Source: Myxococcota bacterium
GTDB lineage: Bacteria > Myxococcota_A > UBA9160 > SMWR01
Direction of reading: 5' to 3'
NCBI GenBank assembly: GCA_039030075.1
Contig: JBCCEW010000026.1
Location: 1-64,000 of the forward strand
Length of the DNA: 64,000 nucleotides
This document shows, piece after piece, positions 26,235 through 34,783 of the stretch (position 1 is the first letter of the stretch; the number at the start of each line of letters is the position of its first letter). Both the position numbers and the translations under genes were made by a program. The notes beneath the pieces were generated by a model, which searched no databases, was not told the DNA's origin, and saw only the letters and a program-made list of their open reading frames with translations.

Positions 26235-26924
26235 ATGCGCTCCATTCGCCTCGGACTCCTGGGAGGCCTCGTTCTCGGCCTCCTCGCCACGCCCGCCTTC
26301 GCCGACTCGGGTGCCCGCTACCGGGTGACCGTCACGAACATCACCAAGGGCCAGACCTTCACCCCGATCCTCGTCACCACCCATTCCCCGCGCATCGGCC
26401 TCTTCGAGCCGGGGACGCCCGCGTCGCCCGAACTCGAGGTGCTCGCCGAGGACGGCGGAACGGGGCCCCTCACCGAGCTGCTCGAGGGCCTCGGATCACG
26501 ACTGGTCGCCGATGTCGAGACGATCCCGGGGCTGCTGGCGCCGGGCGAGTCGCGCAGCGTCGAGATCCGTGCACGCCGTCGCAGTCGGCTCAGCGCCGCG
26601 GCGATGCTGATCCCCACCAACGACACCTTCTTCGGCCTGGACACGGTGCGCCTGCCGCTCTACGGCAGCGCCACCTACTACGCGCCCGCCTACGACGCGG
26701 GCACCGAAGAGAACGACCAGAACTGCGCGAACATGCCGGGGCCGCGCTGCGACGGAGACGGACTGTCTGCCGAGCCGGCCGAAGGCGACGAGGGCTTCGT
26801 CGCGATCGGGAACGGCTTCCACGACATCGGGACCGTGGACGCCGAGGGCAACGAGATTCTCGGGCCCTTCGTCTACGACTGGCGTAACCCGGTGGTGCGC
26901 ATCGACGTACAGAGGCTCTACTGA
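26235..26924 (+). CDS. Secreted spondin-N-domain protein
   Basis: A 229-residue protein with a clear signal peptide (residues 1 to about 22, ending AFADSG). The mature part matches Spondin_N: YRVTVTNITKGQTFTPILVTTH at the start, an internal EVLAEDGGTGPL segment, IPTNDTFFGLD, and NGFHDIGT near the end. Bacterial homologues are small extracellular or periplasmic beta-sandwich proteins of unknown role. It is followed by a strong hairpin and, 50 bp later, by the ECF sigma and NrsF genes. Such proteins are often near ECF sigma/DUF1109 pairs, so it may be a target of that regulator (inference). The ATG at 26235 follows an AACGAGAG site. Confidence 0.88.
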   Translation: MRSIRLGLLGGLVLGLLATPAFADSGARYRVTVTNITKGQTFTPILVTTHSPRIGLFEPGTPASPELEVLAEDGGTGPLTELLEGLGSRLVADVETIPGLLAPGESRSVEIRARRRSRLSAAAMLIPTNDTFFGLDTVRLPLYGSATYYAPAYDAGTEENDQNCANMPGPRCDGDGLSAEPAEGDEGFVAIGNGFHDIGTVDAEGNEILGPFVYDWRNPVVRIDVQRLY

Positions 26925-26935
26925 TCCCATTCCGA

Positions 26936-26964
26936 TGTGGGGCCCGCCGAGCGCGGGCCCCACA
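26936..26964. terminator. Perfect 12-bp hairpin between spondin gene and sigma factor
   Basis: TGTGGGGCCCGC (26936-26947) and its exact complement (26953-26964) with the 5-nt loop CGAGC. It sits 12 bp after the spondin stop and 10 bp before the sigma factor start. No T-run follows, so it may attenuate or protect the transcript rather than end it. Confidence 0.55.
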
Positions 26965-26974
26965 CCCAGCGCCC

Positions 26975-27574
26975 ATGCGCGAGCTGCGAGAAGACGAATC
27001 CGAAGACGAACGATGGTTGCGCTGGTCGCGCTGGATGTCCCAATCCCAGGACGGCGACCGTGAGGCCTACGCCGAGCTCATGCGGGAACTCGCCCGCGTG
27101 ATCGACGCCTTCGTGCGCGCGCGCTTCGGGACGTCCCCCTTCGTGGATGATTGTGTGCAGGAGTCACTGCTCTCCATTCACCGGGCCCGGGCGAGTTACG
27201 ACCCCAGGCGACCCTTCCGGCCCTGGCTCTTCGCGGTCGTGCGGCGCCGGGTGATCGACTGCCTGCGGGCCGACTCCCGGCGGGCCCGGGAGGCCCCGCT
27301 GGACACGGCGCCCGCAGCCTTCAGCGTGGACCCCGCGCGCCCGTTGGACGGCGAGCGGATCCTGGCCCGACTCACGCCCCAACAGAGCGAGGCGCTCATC
27401 ATGACGAAGTTCTACGGTCACTCGATCGCAGAGGCAGCGCGCTCCGCGGGGGTTTCGGAGACGGCGATGAAGGCGCGGGTGCACCGGGCGGTTTCGGAAG
27501 CGCGACGCGCGTTGGAGCGGGAAGGGCGTGGACGTCTGCTCGCTGGATTCTCGCCGCGCGAGGAGCAGCTTTGA
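26975..27574 (+). CDS. ECF-type RNA polymerase sigma factor
   Basis: The 199-residue protein has sigma-70 region 2 (about 28-95, with VDDCVQESLLSIHRARASYDPRRPFRPWLF as the region 2.2-2.4 core, split over several helices) and region 4 (about 130-185, with LTPQQSEALIMTKFYGHS and SVSETAMKARVHRA-like helix-turn-helix). It lacks regions 1.1 and 3, the ECF plan. The stop overlaps the TTG start of the following NrsF-type membrane protein by 4 bp (TTGA), which marks them as a sigma/anti-sigma pair. The ATG at 26975 is 10 bp after a hairpin. It is a likely stress response regulator. Confidence 0.95.
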   Translation: MRELREDESEDERWLRWSRWMSQSQDGDREAYAELMRELARVIDAFVRARFGTSPFVDDCVQESLLSIHRARASYDPRRPFRPWLFAVVRRRVIDCLRADSRRAREAPLDTAPAAFSVDPARPLDGERILARLTPQQSEALIMTKFYGHSIAEAARSAGVSETAMKARVHRAVSEARRALEREGRGRLLAGFSPREEQL

Positions 27575-28215
27575 AACCCGAACTCGACGCCTGGATCGAG
27601 CAGGTCAGTGAAGACCTCGAACCCGTCCGCTGGCCTGGAGCCGTGTTGCCGAGGCTGCTCGCCTTTGCCCTGGTGGGAGGCGGCTTCGTGGCTGCGCTCG
27701 TGTCGAGTACCGGTTCGCTTCGCGTGGGAGCGCTCCAGGCATTGCTCGAGGAGCCACGCTTCCTGCTGGAATGCGGGGTGGGGCTGGCCGTCTCGGTCGC
27801 GGCCGGGTTCTTCGCGCTGCGCGCCGGCATTCCCGGCGACCGCACGGCGCGCACGGGCCTCGTGCTGGTGATCGGCGGCATCGCGCTCTGGGCGGGGCTC
27901 GTGGTCAGCAGCGGCGTCTGGCCGATCTTCGAGCCTTCGATGGCGGGGAAGCGCCCGGGCTGCGAGTGGCAGACCCTGCTGTTCGCACTCCCCGGGCTTG
28001 CCCTCGGGCTTTTCCTCGTACGCGGGCTGGCCCCCTTCGATCGCGCGATCGCGGGTGGGCTGATCGGCGCGGGCGCGATGGCGCTGCCCGCGCTCGCGAT
28101 GCAGCTGGCCTGCATGTACGACCCCCACCACGCGCTCACGCATCATGGTCTGCCAGGTCTCGGGGTCGTGGCGTTGGGCGTTGCGCTCGGGCCGATCGTT
28201 CTGCGGCGGATCTAG
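27571..28215 (+). CDS. NrsF (DUF1109) family membrane anti-sigma factor
   Basis: The 214-residue protein has six hydrophobic segments (about residues 20-40, 60-85, 92-110, 128-146, 152-172, 188-208), no large soluble domain and only a short N-terminal tail, as in DUF1109/NrsF. The Cys in KRPGCEWQTLLF and the Cys with the His-rich stretch in LACMYDPHHALTHHGLPG occupy the places of conserved residues in the family. In Caulobacter NrsF holds SigF at the membrane and releases it on metal or oxidative stress. The start is TTG at 27571, inside the sigma stop, so translation is coupled. The stop is 6 bp from the stop of the convergent STAS-like gene. Confidence 0.91.
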   Translation: MKPELDAWIEQVSEDLEPVRWPGAVLPRLLAFALVGGGFVAALVSSTGSLRVGALQALLEEPRFLLECGVGLAVSVAAGFFALRAGIPGDRTARTGLVLVIGGIALWAGLVVSSGVWPIFEPSMAGKRPGCEWQTLLFALPGLALGLFLVRGLAPFDRAIAGGLIGAGAMALPALAMQLACMYDPHHALTHHGLPGLGVVALGVALGPIVLRRI

Positions 28216-28220
28216 GCGGG

Positions 28221-28613
28221 CTACGCCTCGGCAGGGCGCTCGTCGATGCCCAGGTGCGCCCAGGCGTCGGAGAGATCGCGGAATACGCGCAGGTGCGGAA
28301 GTCGGCCGCCCATCAACGTCTGGAGGATCCGGGCCATCCCATAGAGGCCCGTTCCCCGGACCACGATCGCCACGCGCTGTTGGCGACTCGCTTCGGGGTC
28401 GCAGCTCCGCATGCGCCCCAGCTGGCGCACGGCCTGGAGTGAGAGACCCGAGATCTCGTCCACGGCGGAGAAGTCGTAGAGCGCGTGCTTCCAGGCCGCA
28501 TTCGGGTCCTGCTGGGCCTGCGCGACGAAGCCGAGAAGATCGGCGTCGGTGAGCCTCCCGACCGCGCGTACGACGAACGCCGGCGGTTCCTCCAGGACCT
28601 GGAACTCGATCAT
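28221..28613 (-). CDS. STAS/SpoIIAA-like protein
   Basis: The 130-residue protein has the alternating strand/helix look of a STAS-like fold: FVVRAVGRLTDADLLGFV at the N-terminus, LYDFSAVDEISGLSLQAV in the middle and VAIVVRGTGLYGMARILQ in the second half. The Ser of an anti-anti-sigma factor is not evident, so it may belong to the SpoIIAA-like group that lacks phosphorylation. Start taken as ATG at 28613, in front of which I see no good ribosome site; a longer frame exists but crosses into the promoter region of the ABC transporter. It is convergent with NrsF (6 bp) and divergent from the exporter. Confidence 0.72.
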   Translation of the reverse strand: MIEFQVLEEPPAFVVRAVGRLTDADLLGFVAQAQQDPNAAWKHALYDFSAVDEISGLSLQAVRQLGRMRSCDPEASRQQRVAIVVRGTGLYGMARILQTLMGGRLPHLRVFRDLSDAWAHLGIDERPAEA

Positions 28614-28818
28614 GGAGGGTGAATAGCTCGACGCGGCCGGTCGTGCCGGACTCGGCCGGGTTTCGCCTGTGGCGACCCTTCGGGCGTTTCGTCCCGTGTT
28701 GGGGTGTTCTGTCCGCCCAGTCCGGCCCAGACGACGGCGATGGCGCCCGCCGTTCGACCTCCGCGAGGCATGCCGATTGCACCTGCGCAGGAAGCAACCC
28801 ACGAGAGGGGAAGGACGG

Positions 28819-29547
28819 TTGGCGCTCCTTTCGACTGCATCCGTCGCCGAGGGCCTCCGAGCCGAGGCGCTGAGCAAGGTCTATCGGACCGGAGACGTCG
28901 AAGTGCGTGCTCTCGATCGCGTCGATCTCGAACTCCACCCAGGCGAACTCGTCGTGATGCTCGGTCCTTCGGGCAGCGGGAAGTCCACGCTCCTGAACAT
29001 CCTGGGAGGGCTCGACACGCCGACCTCCGGTTCCGTCTTCTTCCGGGGAGAGGACATCACGGCCTCGGACGAGGCGTCGCTGACGGGCTATCGACGCGAC
29101 TACGTCGGTTTCGTGTTCCAGTTCTACAACCTGGTGTCGAGTCTGACCGCCCGCGAAAACGTCGCGCTGGTCACCGAGATCGCGCAGGACCCGATGGATC
29201 CCGTCGAGGCTCTCGCGCTCGTGAACCTCGAAGACCGCCTCGACCACTTCCCGGCCCAGCTCTCCGGAGGCGAGCAACAGCGGGTCGCGATCGCGCGGGC
29301 GATCGCCAAGCGACCGGCGATCCTCCTCTGCGACGAGCCGACCGGCGCCCTCGACAGCAAGACCGGCATCGTGGTGCTCGAGGCACTCGAGCGCGTCAAC
29401 GCGGAGCTGGGCACCACGACGGCCGTGATCACCCACAACACGGTCACCGCGGCCTTGGCCGATCGCGTCGTCTACCTGGCCGATGGGCGCATCGACCGCA
29501 TCGAAGCGAACGCCGAGCGTCGCAGCGCGGCGTCGCTCGCGTGGTAG
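28819..29547 (+). CDS. ABC exporter ATP-binding subunit (MacB/LolD type)
   Basis: A 242-residue ATPase with Walker [10 protein letters not shown] (about residue 45), Q-loop VFQFYNLV, signature LSGGEQQR, Walker [13 protein letters not shown] and the H-loop ITHNT. The composition fits the LolD/MacB group that works with FtsX-like permeases. The start is put at TTG 28819, preceded by GAGGGGAAGGACGG, which fits the domain start; longer frames extend into non-conserved sequence. It is followed by the permease (8-bp gap to ATG, or overlap if GTG 29541 is used) and a HlyD-type adaptor, forming a three-gene export unit. Confidence 0.95.
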   Translation: MALLSTASVAEGLRAEALSKVYRTGDVEVRALDRVDLELHPGELVVMLGPSGSGKSTLLNILGGLDTPTSGSVFFRGEDITASDEASLTGYRRDYVGFVFQFYNLVSSLTARENVALVTEIAQDPMDPVEALALVNLEDRLDHFPAQLSGGEQQRVAIARAIAKRPAILLCDEPTGALDSKTGIVVLEALERVNAELGTTTAVITHNTVTAALADRVVYLADGRIDRIEANAERRSAASLAW

Positions 29548-29555
29548 CGCCGCGC

Positions 29556-31928
29556 ATGCTCTCTTCGCTCGACCGGAAGCTGCTCCGCGACCTCTGGCGG
29601 CTCAAAGGGCAGGTGGGCTCCATCGCGATGGTGATCGCGGCGGGCATCGCGCTCCTGGTGATGTCCCTGTCCACCCACGAGGCATTGCGTGAAACCGCGG
29701 CAGCGTACTACGAGCGCTTCCGCTTCGCGGAGGTGTTCGCGAACGTCGAGCGCGCGCCCGTTCACGTCCGGGCCCGGGTGGCGTTGATCGCGGGCGTGAA
29801 GGCCGCCGAGACCCGCATCTCGAAACAGGCGATCCTGGACGTCGAAGGGTTCGAGGAGCCTTTGATGGGTCGCCTCGTGTCGATTCCCGAAGGCCGACAG
29901 CCGGGCCTCAACCGGCTCTTCCTGCACACCGGCCGCCTGCTCGAACCCGGGCATCCCGACGAAGTGATCGTGAACGCCTCGTTCGCCGAAGCGCACGAGC
30001 TGGCCCTCGGTGACACGATCGGCGCCGTCGTGAACGGCCGCCGGCGGGCGTTGCGGATCGTGGGCACCGCGAGGTCCCCCGAGTTCATCTATGTGATCAG
30101 CCCGTTCGCGCTGATCCCCGACAAGAAGCGCTACGGCATCCTGTGGATGGGTCACGCCGCGCTCGAGGCCGCCTACGACTTTGATGGGGCGTTCAACGAC
30201 CTGGCACTCTCGCTCGAGCGGGGAGTCGACCCGCGTCGTGTCGTGGCCGAGCTCGACCCGATCCTGGCGCCCTATGGCGGAGTCGGCGCAGTCGATCGCA
30301 CGGACCATCTATCGGCCTGGTTCGTCGAGAACGAGCTCGAGCAGAACCGGACCAACGCACGCCTGCTCCCGAGCGTGTTCCTCGGCGTTGCCGCCTTCCT
30401 GACCACGATGGTGCTGAACCGGCTGATCGCCATCGAGCGCAATGAGATCGGGTTGATGAAGGCGTTCGGATATTCCCGCGCGCAGGTCGGCTGGCACTAC
30501 GCGAAGTGGGTGCTGGTGGTCTGCGGGCTCGGGATCGCGCTGGGTTGGGGCCTGGGAGCCGCCCTGGGAAAGTTCAGCACCGCCACCTATGCCCGACATC
30601 TCAACTTCCCGCTGTTGATCTATCGACCGGGGCCGACGTCCTTCGCGATCGGAGCGGTCGCGAGCCTCGTCACCGCGCTCGCCGCCGCCCTGCGAGGCGT
30701 GCTGCGCGCCGCAAACCTGCCTCCCGTCGTGGCGATGCGTCCACCGGCGCCCGCGAACTTCCGGTCCGGGCCCGGGATGAGAGCGCTCCTCGAACGGATC
30801 GCGGACCCGCCGACGCGGATCCTCTTGCGCCAGATCGCGCGGTGGCCGGTGCGGGCCCTCACCACGGGGCTCGGCTTCGCCTTCGCCGTCGCGATGATGG
30901 TGCTGTCGCTCCAGTTCACCGACGCGATCGACGTGCTGGTCCGCGCCCACTTCGAGGAGTCCCAGCGCGAGGACCTGGCGCTCGGGTTCGTCGACGCCCA
31001 GCCCACCACGATCCTGCACGAGGTCGCGCGGCTGCCGGGCGTCCTCGAGGTCGAGCCGCTGCGGGTCGTCCCCGTTGACCTCCGCTCCGGTCATCGCGCC
31101 CACCGCGGCACGCTGCAGGGCCTGTCGTTGGGAGCCCGACTGACGCGCATCTACGACACGCACCGCGGCGCGGTTCCCGTCCCTGCGAGCGGCGTGGCCC
31201 TCACCCGGAAGCTCGCCGAGAAGCTCGGCGTGACGGTCGGCGACCGCGTGGCGTACGAGGTGCGCGAGGGGCGACGGCCGCGGGGCGAGCTGCTGGTCGG
31301 GGAGGTCTTCGATTCCTCGATCGGGATGCTGGCCTACGTGAACCTGGCCGCGTTGAATCGTCTGCTCGGCGACCGTCCCCTGGCCGAGTACGCCAAGGTC
31401 CGCTTCGACAGCCAGGAACGGGGTGCGCTCCTCGCCGAGCTCAAGGAGCTCCCGACCGTTTCCGCGGCAGGGCTCAAGGCCTCGGCGCTCTCCAACTTCC
31501 ACGCGACGATCGCCGAGACGCTCCTGATCTTCGTCGGGTTCTTCAGCGCCTTCTCCTTCGCCCTGGGCTTCGGGGTGACCTACAACGCCCAGCGCATTGC
31601 GCTCTCGGAGCGGGGGAGGGAGCTCGCCACGCTGCGCGTCCTCGGCTTCACGCGCTGGGAGACCCTGTACATCCTCGTCGGCGAGACCTGGCTTCTGCTG
31701 CTGGCGAGCCTTCCCCTGGGATGTGGGCTCGGCTGGCTCCTCACGGCCCTGTTCGTGAACGCGCCGGGCTTCGATACCGAGTTGATGCGTCTCCCGCTCG
31801 CGATCGACGCAACGACGTACGGGGTGTCGGTCCTGGTGCTACTCGTCGCGGGAGCCGTCGCGGCCCTTGCGATCCGGCGACGCCACGATCGACTCGATCT
31901 GGTGTCGGTCTTGAAAACGAGGGAGTAG
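29556..31928 (+). CDS. FtsX-type ABC exporter permease
   Basis: The 790-residue protein has a first TM helix (about residue 21-40), an extracytoplasmic domain (about 45-260), three helices (about 270-390), then a second half with another TM, soluble domain and three final helices, i.e. two FtsX repeats. RIALSERGRELATLRVLGFTRWE before the last helices and AIERNEIGLMKAFGYSRAQV in the first half are the coupling motifs that contact the ATPase. The ATG at 29556 fits the family start (MLSSLDRKLLRDLW). GTG at 29541, which would overlap the ATPase gene, is an alternative. It probably moves a lipid-linked or hydrophobic cargo with the HlyD partner. Confidence 0.93.
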   Translation: MLSSLDRKLLRDLWRLKGQVGSIAMVIAAGIALLVMSLSTHEALRETAAAYYERFRFAEVFANVERAPVHVRARVALIAGVKAAETRISKQAILDVEGFEEPLMGRLVSIPEGRQPGLNRLFLHTGRLLEPGHPDEVIVNASFAEAHELALGDTIGAVVNGRRRALRIVGTARSPEFIYVISPFALIPDKKRYGILWMGHAALEAAYDFDGAFNDLALSLERGVDPRRVVAELDPILAPYGGVGAVDRTDHLSAWFVENELEQNRTNARLLPSVFLGVAAFLTTMVLNRLIAIERNEIGLMKAFGYSRAQVGWHYAKWVLVVCGLGIALGWGLGAALGKFSTATYARHLNFPLLIYRPGPTSFAIGAVASLVTALAAALRGVLRAANLPPVVAMRPPAPANFRSGPGMRALLERIADPPTRILLRQIARWPVRALTTGLGFAFAVAMMVLSLQFTDAIDVLVRAHFEESQREDLALGFVDAQPTTILHEVARLPGVLEVEPLRVVPVDLRSGHRAHRGTLQGLSLGARLTRIYDTHRGAVPVPASGVALTRKLAEKLGVTVGDRVAYEVREGRRPRGELLVGEVFDSSIGMLAYVNLAALNRLLGDRPLAEYAKVRFDSQERGALLAELKELPTVSAAGLKASALSNFHATIAETLLIFVGFFSAFSFALGFGVTYNAQRIALSERGRELATLRVLGFTRWETLYILVGETWLLLLASLPLGCGLGWLLTALFVNAPGFDTELMRLPLAIDATTYGVSVLVLLVAGAVAALAIRRRHDRLDLVSVLKTRE

Positions 31929-31933
31929 GGCGG

Positions 31934-33169
31934 ATGCAAACGCAAAACGCACACGGTAAGCGGTTCGCACTGTGGGGAGGGCTCGGAGCACTGGTCGTGT
32001 CCGGGCTCGTCTTCGCGTTCTGGCCTGCACCTCTCGGCGTCGACCTCGTCGTGGTGGAGGCAGCGCCGATGACGGTCACCGTCAGCGACGAAGGCGAGAC
32101 CCGGGTGCGCGACGTCTTCGTGGTCTCGGCGCCGCTGGCCGGCCGCGCGCGCCGCATCGAGGTCGACCCCGGTGACGTGGTGACGGCCAACCAGACCTTG
32201 CTCGCCGAGATCGAACCGGCGCAGCCCCTGTTGCTGGACCCGCGCAGCGAGGCCCAGGCGCGGGCCCACCGGAAGGCGGCCGATTCGGCGGAGGCGGCCG
32301 CACGCGCCGAGGTCGAGAAGGCGCAGGCGGATCTCGCGTTCCAGCGATCCGAGCTGCAGCGCGCGCGGGAACTCACGAGCAACGGGGTGATGTCGGACCG
32401 GGACCTCGAGGCCGCCGAGCAGCGCTATCGAAGTGGGTTGGCGGCGTTGGCCCGCAACCAGTCCGTGCTTCAGGTGCGCGCCTACGAGCTCGAGCGCGCG
32501 CGGGCCGAGCTGATGTCTCCCAGCGAGGTGGCCGCACGGCGGGCGGGCTGCGAGTGCGTCTCGATCGTCGCACCCATCGACGGTCGGGTGCTGCGCGTCC
32601 TGCACGAGAGCGAGGGCATCGTCGCGGCCGGCGAGCCCTTGATCGAGATCGGCGACCCCGAGCGCCTCGAAGTCGTCGCCGATCTGCTCTCGACGGATGC
32701 GGTCAGCGTGAGCGTCGGCCAACGGGCCCGCCTGGAGAATTGGGGTGGGGAGGGCGCCCTCGAAGGCCGCGTCCGCCGGGTGGAGCCTTTTGGCTACACC
32801 AAGGTCTCGGCGCTCGGGATCGAGGAGCAGCGCGTGAACGTGGTGCTCGACATCACGAGCCCACACGGGGTCTGGAGCCGACTGGCCCATGGTTTCCAGC
32901 TCGACGTCCACGTCGTGCTGTGGGAATCCGACACCGCGCTCCAGGTGCCGTTGACGGCGCTGTTCCGCGATGGCGAGTCCTGGGCGGTGTTCGTGCGCGA
33001 AGCTGGGCGCGCGCGGATCCGGTCGGTCGTGGTGGGACGGCGCAATGGCCAGTCCGCAGAGATCCTGGACGGGCTACAAGAAGGCGACGCAGTCGTGGTG
33101 TACCCGAGCGAACGCATCGAGGCGGGAATCCGCCTGGAACCCAGGGGCCCGTCGAGTGGAACCGGCTAG
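31934..33169 (+). CDS. HlyD-family adaptor of the ABC exporter
   Basis: A 411-residue periplasmic adaptor with an N-terminal membrane anchor (about residues 11-30), a first lipoyl half (VFVVSAPLAGRARRIEVDPGDVV split in two), a long helical hairpin (about 90-200, rich in Ala, Glu, Arg), the second half (CVSIVAPIDGRVLRVLHESEG), beta-barrel and C-terminal domain. The ATG at 31934 is 5 bp after the permease stop and is preceded by GGAGTAGGGCGG. Together with the two previous genes it forms a MacAB-like, or DevBCA-like, ABC exporter; no TolC follows, so the channel would be coded elsewhere. Confidence 0.93.
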   Translation: MQTQNAHGKRFALWGGLGALVVSGLVFAFWPAPLGVDLVVVEAAPMTVTVSDEGETRVRDVFVVSAPLAGRARRIEVDPGDVVTANQTLLAEIEPAQPLLLDPRSEAQARAHRKAADSAEAAARAEVEKAQADLAFQRSELQRARELTSNGVMSDRDLEAAEQRYRSGLAALARNQSVLQVRAYELERARAELMSPSEVAARRAGCECVSIVAPIDGRVLRVLHESEGIVAAGEPLIEIGDPERLEVVADLLSTDAVSVSVGQRARLENWGGEGALEGRVRRVEPFGYTKVSALGIEEQRVNVVLDITSPHGVWSRLAHGFQLDVHVVLWESDTALQVPLTALFRDGESWAVFVREAGRARIRSVVVGRRNGQSAEILDGLQEGDAVVVYPSERIEAGIRLEPRGPSSGTG

Positions 33170-33221
33170 AAGGGGCCGGGCCGTCCCCGGGGATCCGGGC
33201 TGTCCTGGCCAGAGGCTTTAT

Positions 33222-33252
33222 TTGACATAATCCATCTTATCGGACGTTAAAC
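33222..33252 (+). promoter_or_regulatory. Weak promoter candidate before the AlgI-like gene
   Basis: TTGACA at 33222-33227 and TTAAAC at 33247-33252 (19-bp spacer) lie in an AT-rich patch of this otherwise GC-rich region, about 110 bp before the AlgI-like GTG. The spacing is longer than ideal, and an alternative -10 (GTTAAA) overlaps. Confidence 0.35.
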
Positions 33253-33360
33253 CCGAGGGGTTCGGAAGGGCTCTCGAAACGCCCGGTCAGGCCCAAGACC
33301 GCCAGAACCCGCGCGAAACCCCAGCGTCCCTGCCGCAAACCCGCTATTCGAAACCGCCGG

Positions 33361-34749
33361 GTGGTTTTCAGTACTCAGATCTTCCTGCTCTGGTTCCTGC
33401 CGATCGCGCTCCTCGGCTACTACGCGCTGCCGGTGCGGTTCCGAACGCTGTGGCTGACCGCGACCAGCTATCTGTTCTACGGCTGGGCGCGTCCCGAGTA
33501 CTGCCTGCTCCTGCTCGGCGTGACCGTGCTCAGCTACGTGGCCACGGCGCGGATGGACGCGGCGACGACCCCCGCGGTGCGCCGGCGCTGGCTGGTCGCC
33601 TCGGTGACGATCAGCCTGGGAGCGCTCGGGTTCTTCAAGTACGCGGGCATGCTGGCGACCTGGCTGCGCACGACCCTCGGCTGGGTCGGCCTGTCCCCGG
33701 ACGCGGTTCCTGCGCTGTCGATCGTCCTCCCGATCGGCATCTCGTTCTTCACCTTCCAGGCCATCAGCTACACCGTGGACGTCTACCGTGGCCACGGCCG
33801 CCCGGCGCGGCGTTTTCTCGAGTACGCCAGCTACATCGCGCTCTTTCCCCAGCTGATCGCCGGTCCGATCGTTCGCTACGAGTGGATCGAGCACGATCTG
33901 CACTCGCGCCAGCACTCCTGGGGCAAAGCCTGGCTGGGGCTGCGCTTCCTGGGCTTCGGGCTCGCAAAGAAGGCGCTGCTGGCCGACACCTTCGCGCTCG
34001 GCGTTCCCGCCGGCTTCGGCCCCGAGGATCCGGGATTCGTGGGGGCCTGGGTCGGGACGCTCAGCTACACGCTCCAGATCTACTTCGACTTCTCGGCCTA
34101 CAGCGACATGGCCGTGGGCCTCGGGTTGTTGCTCGGGTTCCGTTTTCCGAAGAACTTCGACTCGCCCTACCGGTCCGCCTCGATCACCGAGTTCTGGCGT
34201 CGCTGGCACATCTCGCTCTCGAGTTTTCTGCGCGACTACCTCTACATCCCCCTCGGTGGCAACCAACGCACTGCCGTTCGCACCTACGTCAATCTGATGA
34301 TCGTGATGGTGCTCGGTGGGCTCTGGCACGGCGCGAGCATCGTCTTCCTGCTCTGGGGGTTCTGGCACGGAGCGCTGCTCGCCATCGAGCGCGCCCTGGG
34401 AGACCGGCACCCGCTCGCAAGGCTTCCGCGACCGTTGGCGATCGGCGTGACGACCCTGCTCGCCATGATCGGCTGGGTGCTCTTCCGCGCCGAAGACCTC
34501 ACGATGGCGGCGCGGGTCCTCGGCGCGATGTTCTGGCCCAGCTCGTTCGCGTTGCCCGCCCTGGTGCATCCCGCGCTCTACGCCCTGCTGCCCCTCGGCT
34601 TCGCCGTGTGCTGGTGGGCACCGAACAGCTGGGAATGGGCGCATCGTGCCAGCTGGGGGCGCGCCGTCTCGCAGGCCGTGCTGATCGCCCTCTCCCTCTT
34701 CACCGTCCTGGCGTACGCCCAGTCGCCGTTCCTCTACTTCCAGTTCTAG
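33361..34749 (+). CDS. AlgI-like MBOAT O-acyltransferase
   Basis: A 462-residue membrane protein with about 11-12 hydrophobic helices. The N-terminus MVFSTQIFLLWFLPIALLG matches AlgI, which supports GTG at 33361 as start. SITEFWRRWHISLSSFLRDY and GLWHGASIVFLLWGFWHG carry the MBOAT His residues, the second being the catalytic one in AlgI. In the alginate system AlgI moves an acetyl group across the inner membrane to an SGNH partner. Here the next gene (34 bp later) is such a partner, so the pair probably O-acetylates a surface polysaccharide. Which polymer is not known; no alginate synthesis genes are in the window. Confidence 0.94.
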   Translation: MVFSTQIFLLWFLPIALLGYYALPVRFRTLWLTATSYLFYGWARPEYCLLLLGVTVLSYVATARMDAATTPAVRRRWLVASVTISLGALGFFKYAGMLATWLRTTLGWVGLSPDAVPALSIVLPIGISFFTFQAISYTVDVYRGHGRPARRFLEYASYIALFPQLIAGPIVRYEWIEHDLHSRQHSWGKAWLGLRFLGFGLAKKALLADTFALGVPAGFGPEDPGFVGAWVGTLSYTLQIYFDFSAYSDMAVGLGLLLGFRFPKNFDSPYRSASITEFWRRWHISLSSFLRDYLYIPLGGNQRTAVRTYVNLMIVMVLGGLWHGASIVFLLWGFWHGALLAIERALGDRHPLARLPRPLAIGVTTLLAMIGWVLFRAEDLTMAARVLGAMFWPSSFALPALVHPALYALLPLGFAVCWWAPNSWEWAHRASWGRAVSQAVLIALSLFTVLAYAQSPFLYFQF

Positions 34750-34783
34750 TCCGATCTCAGGCAAAGCGACCTCACGCGAAACG

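Noticed and set aside
22959-26384. A very long open frame on the minus strand opposite the RND pump
   Set aside because: It runs antisense through well-supported genes with RND motifs, has no domain or codon pattern of its own, and comes from high GC producing few stops.
28614-28818. Longer start for the ABC ATPase in this region
   Set aside because: The extra residues are Arg/Pro-rich and non-conserved, while a TTG with a strong ribosome site stands next to the domain start.
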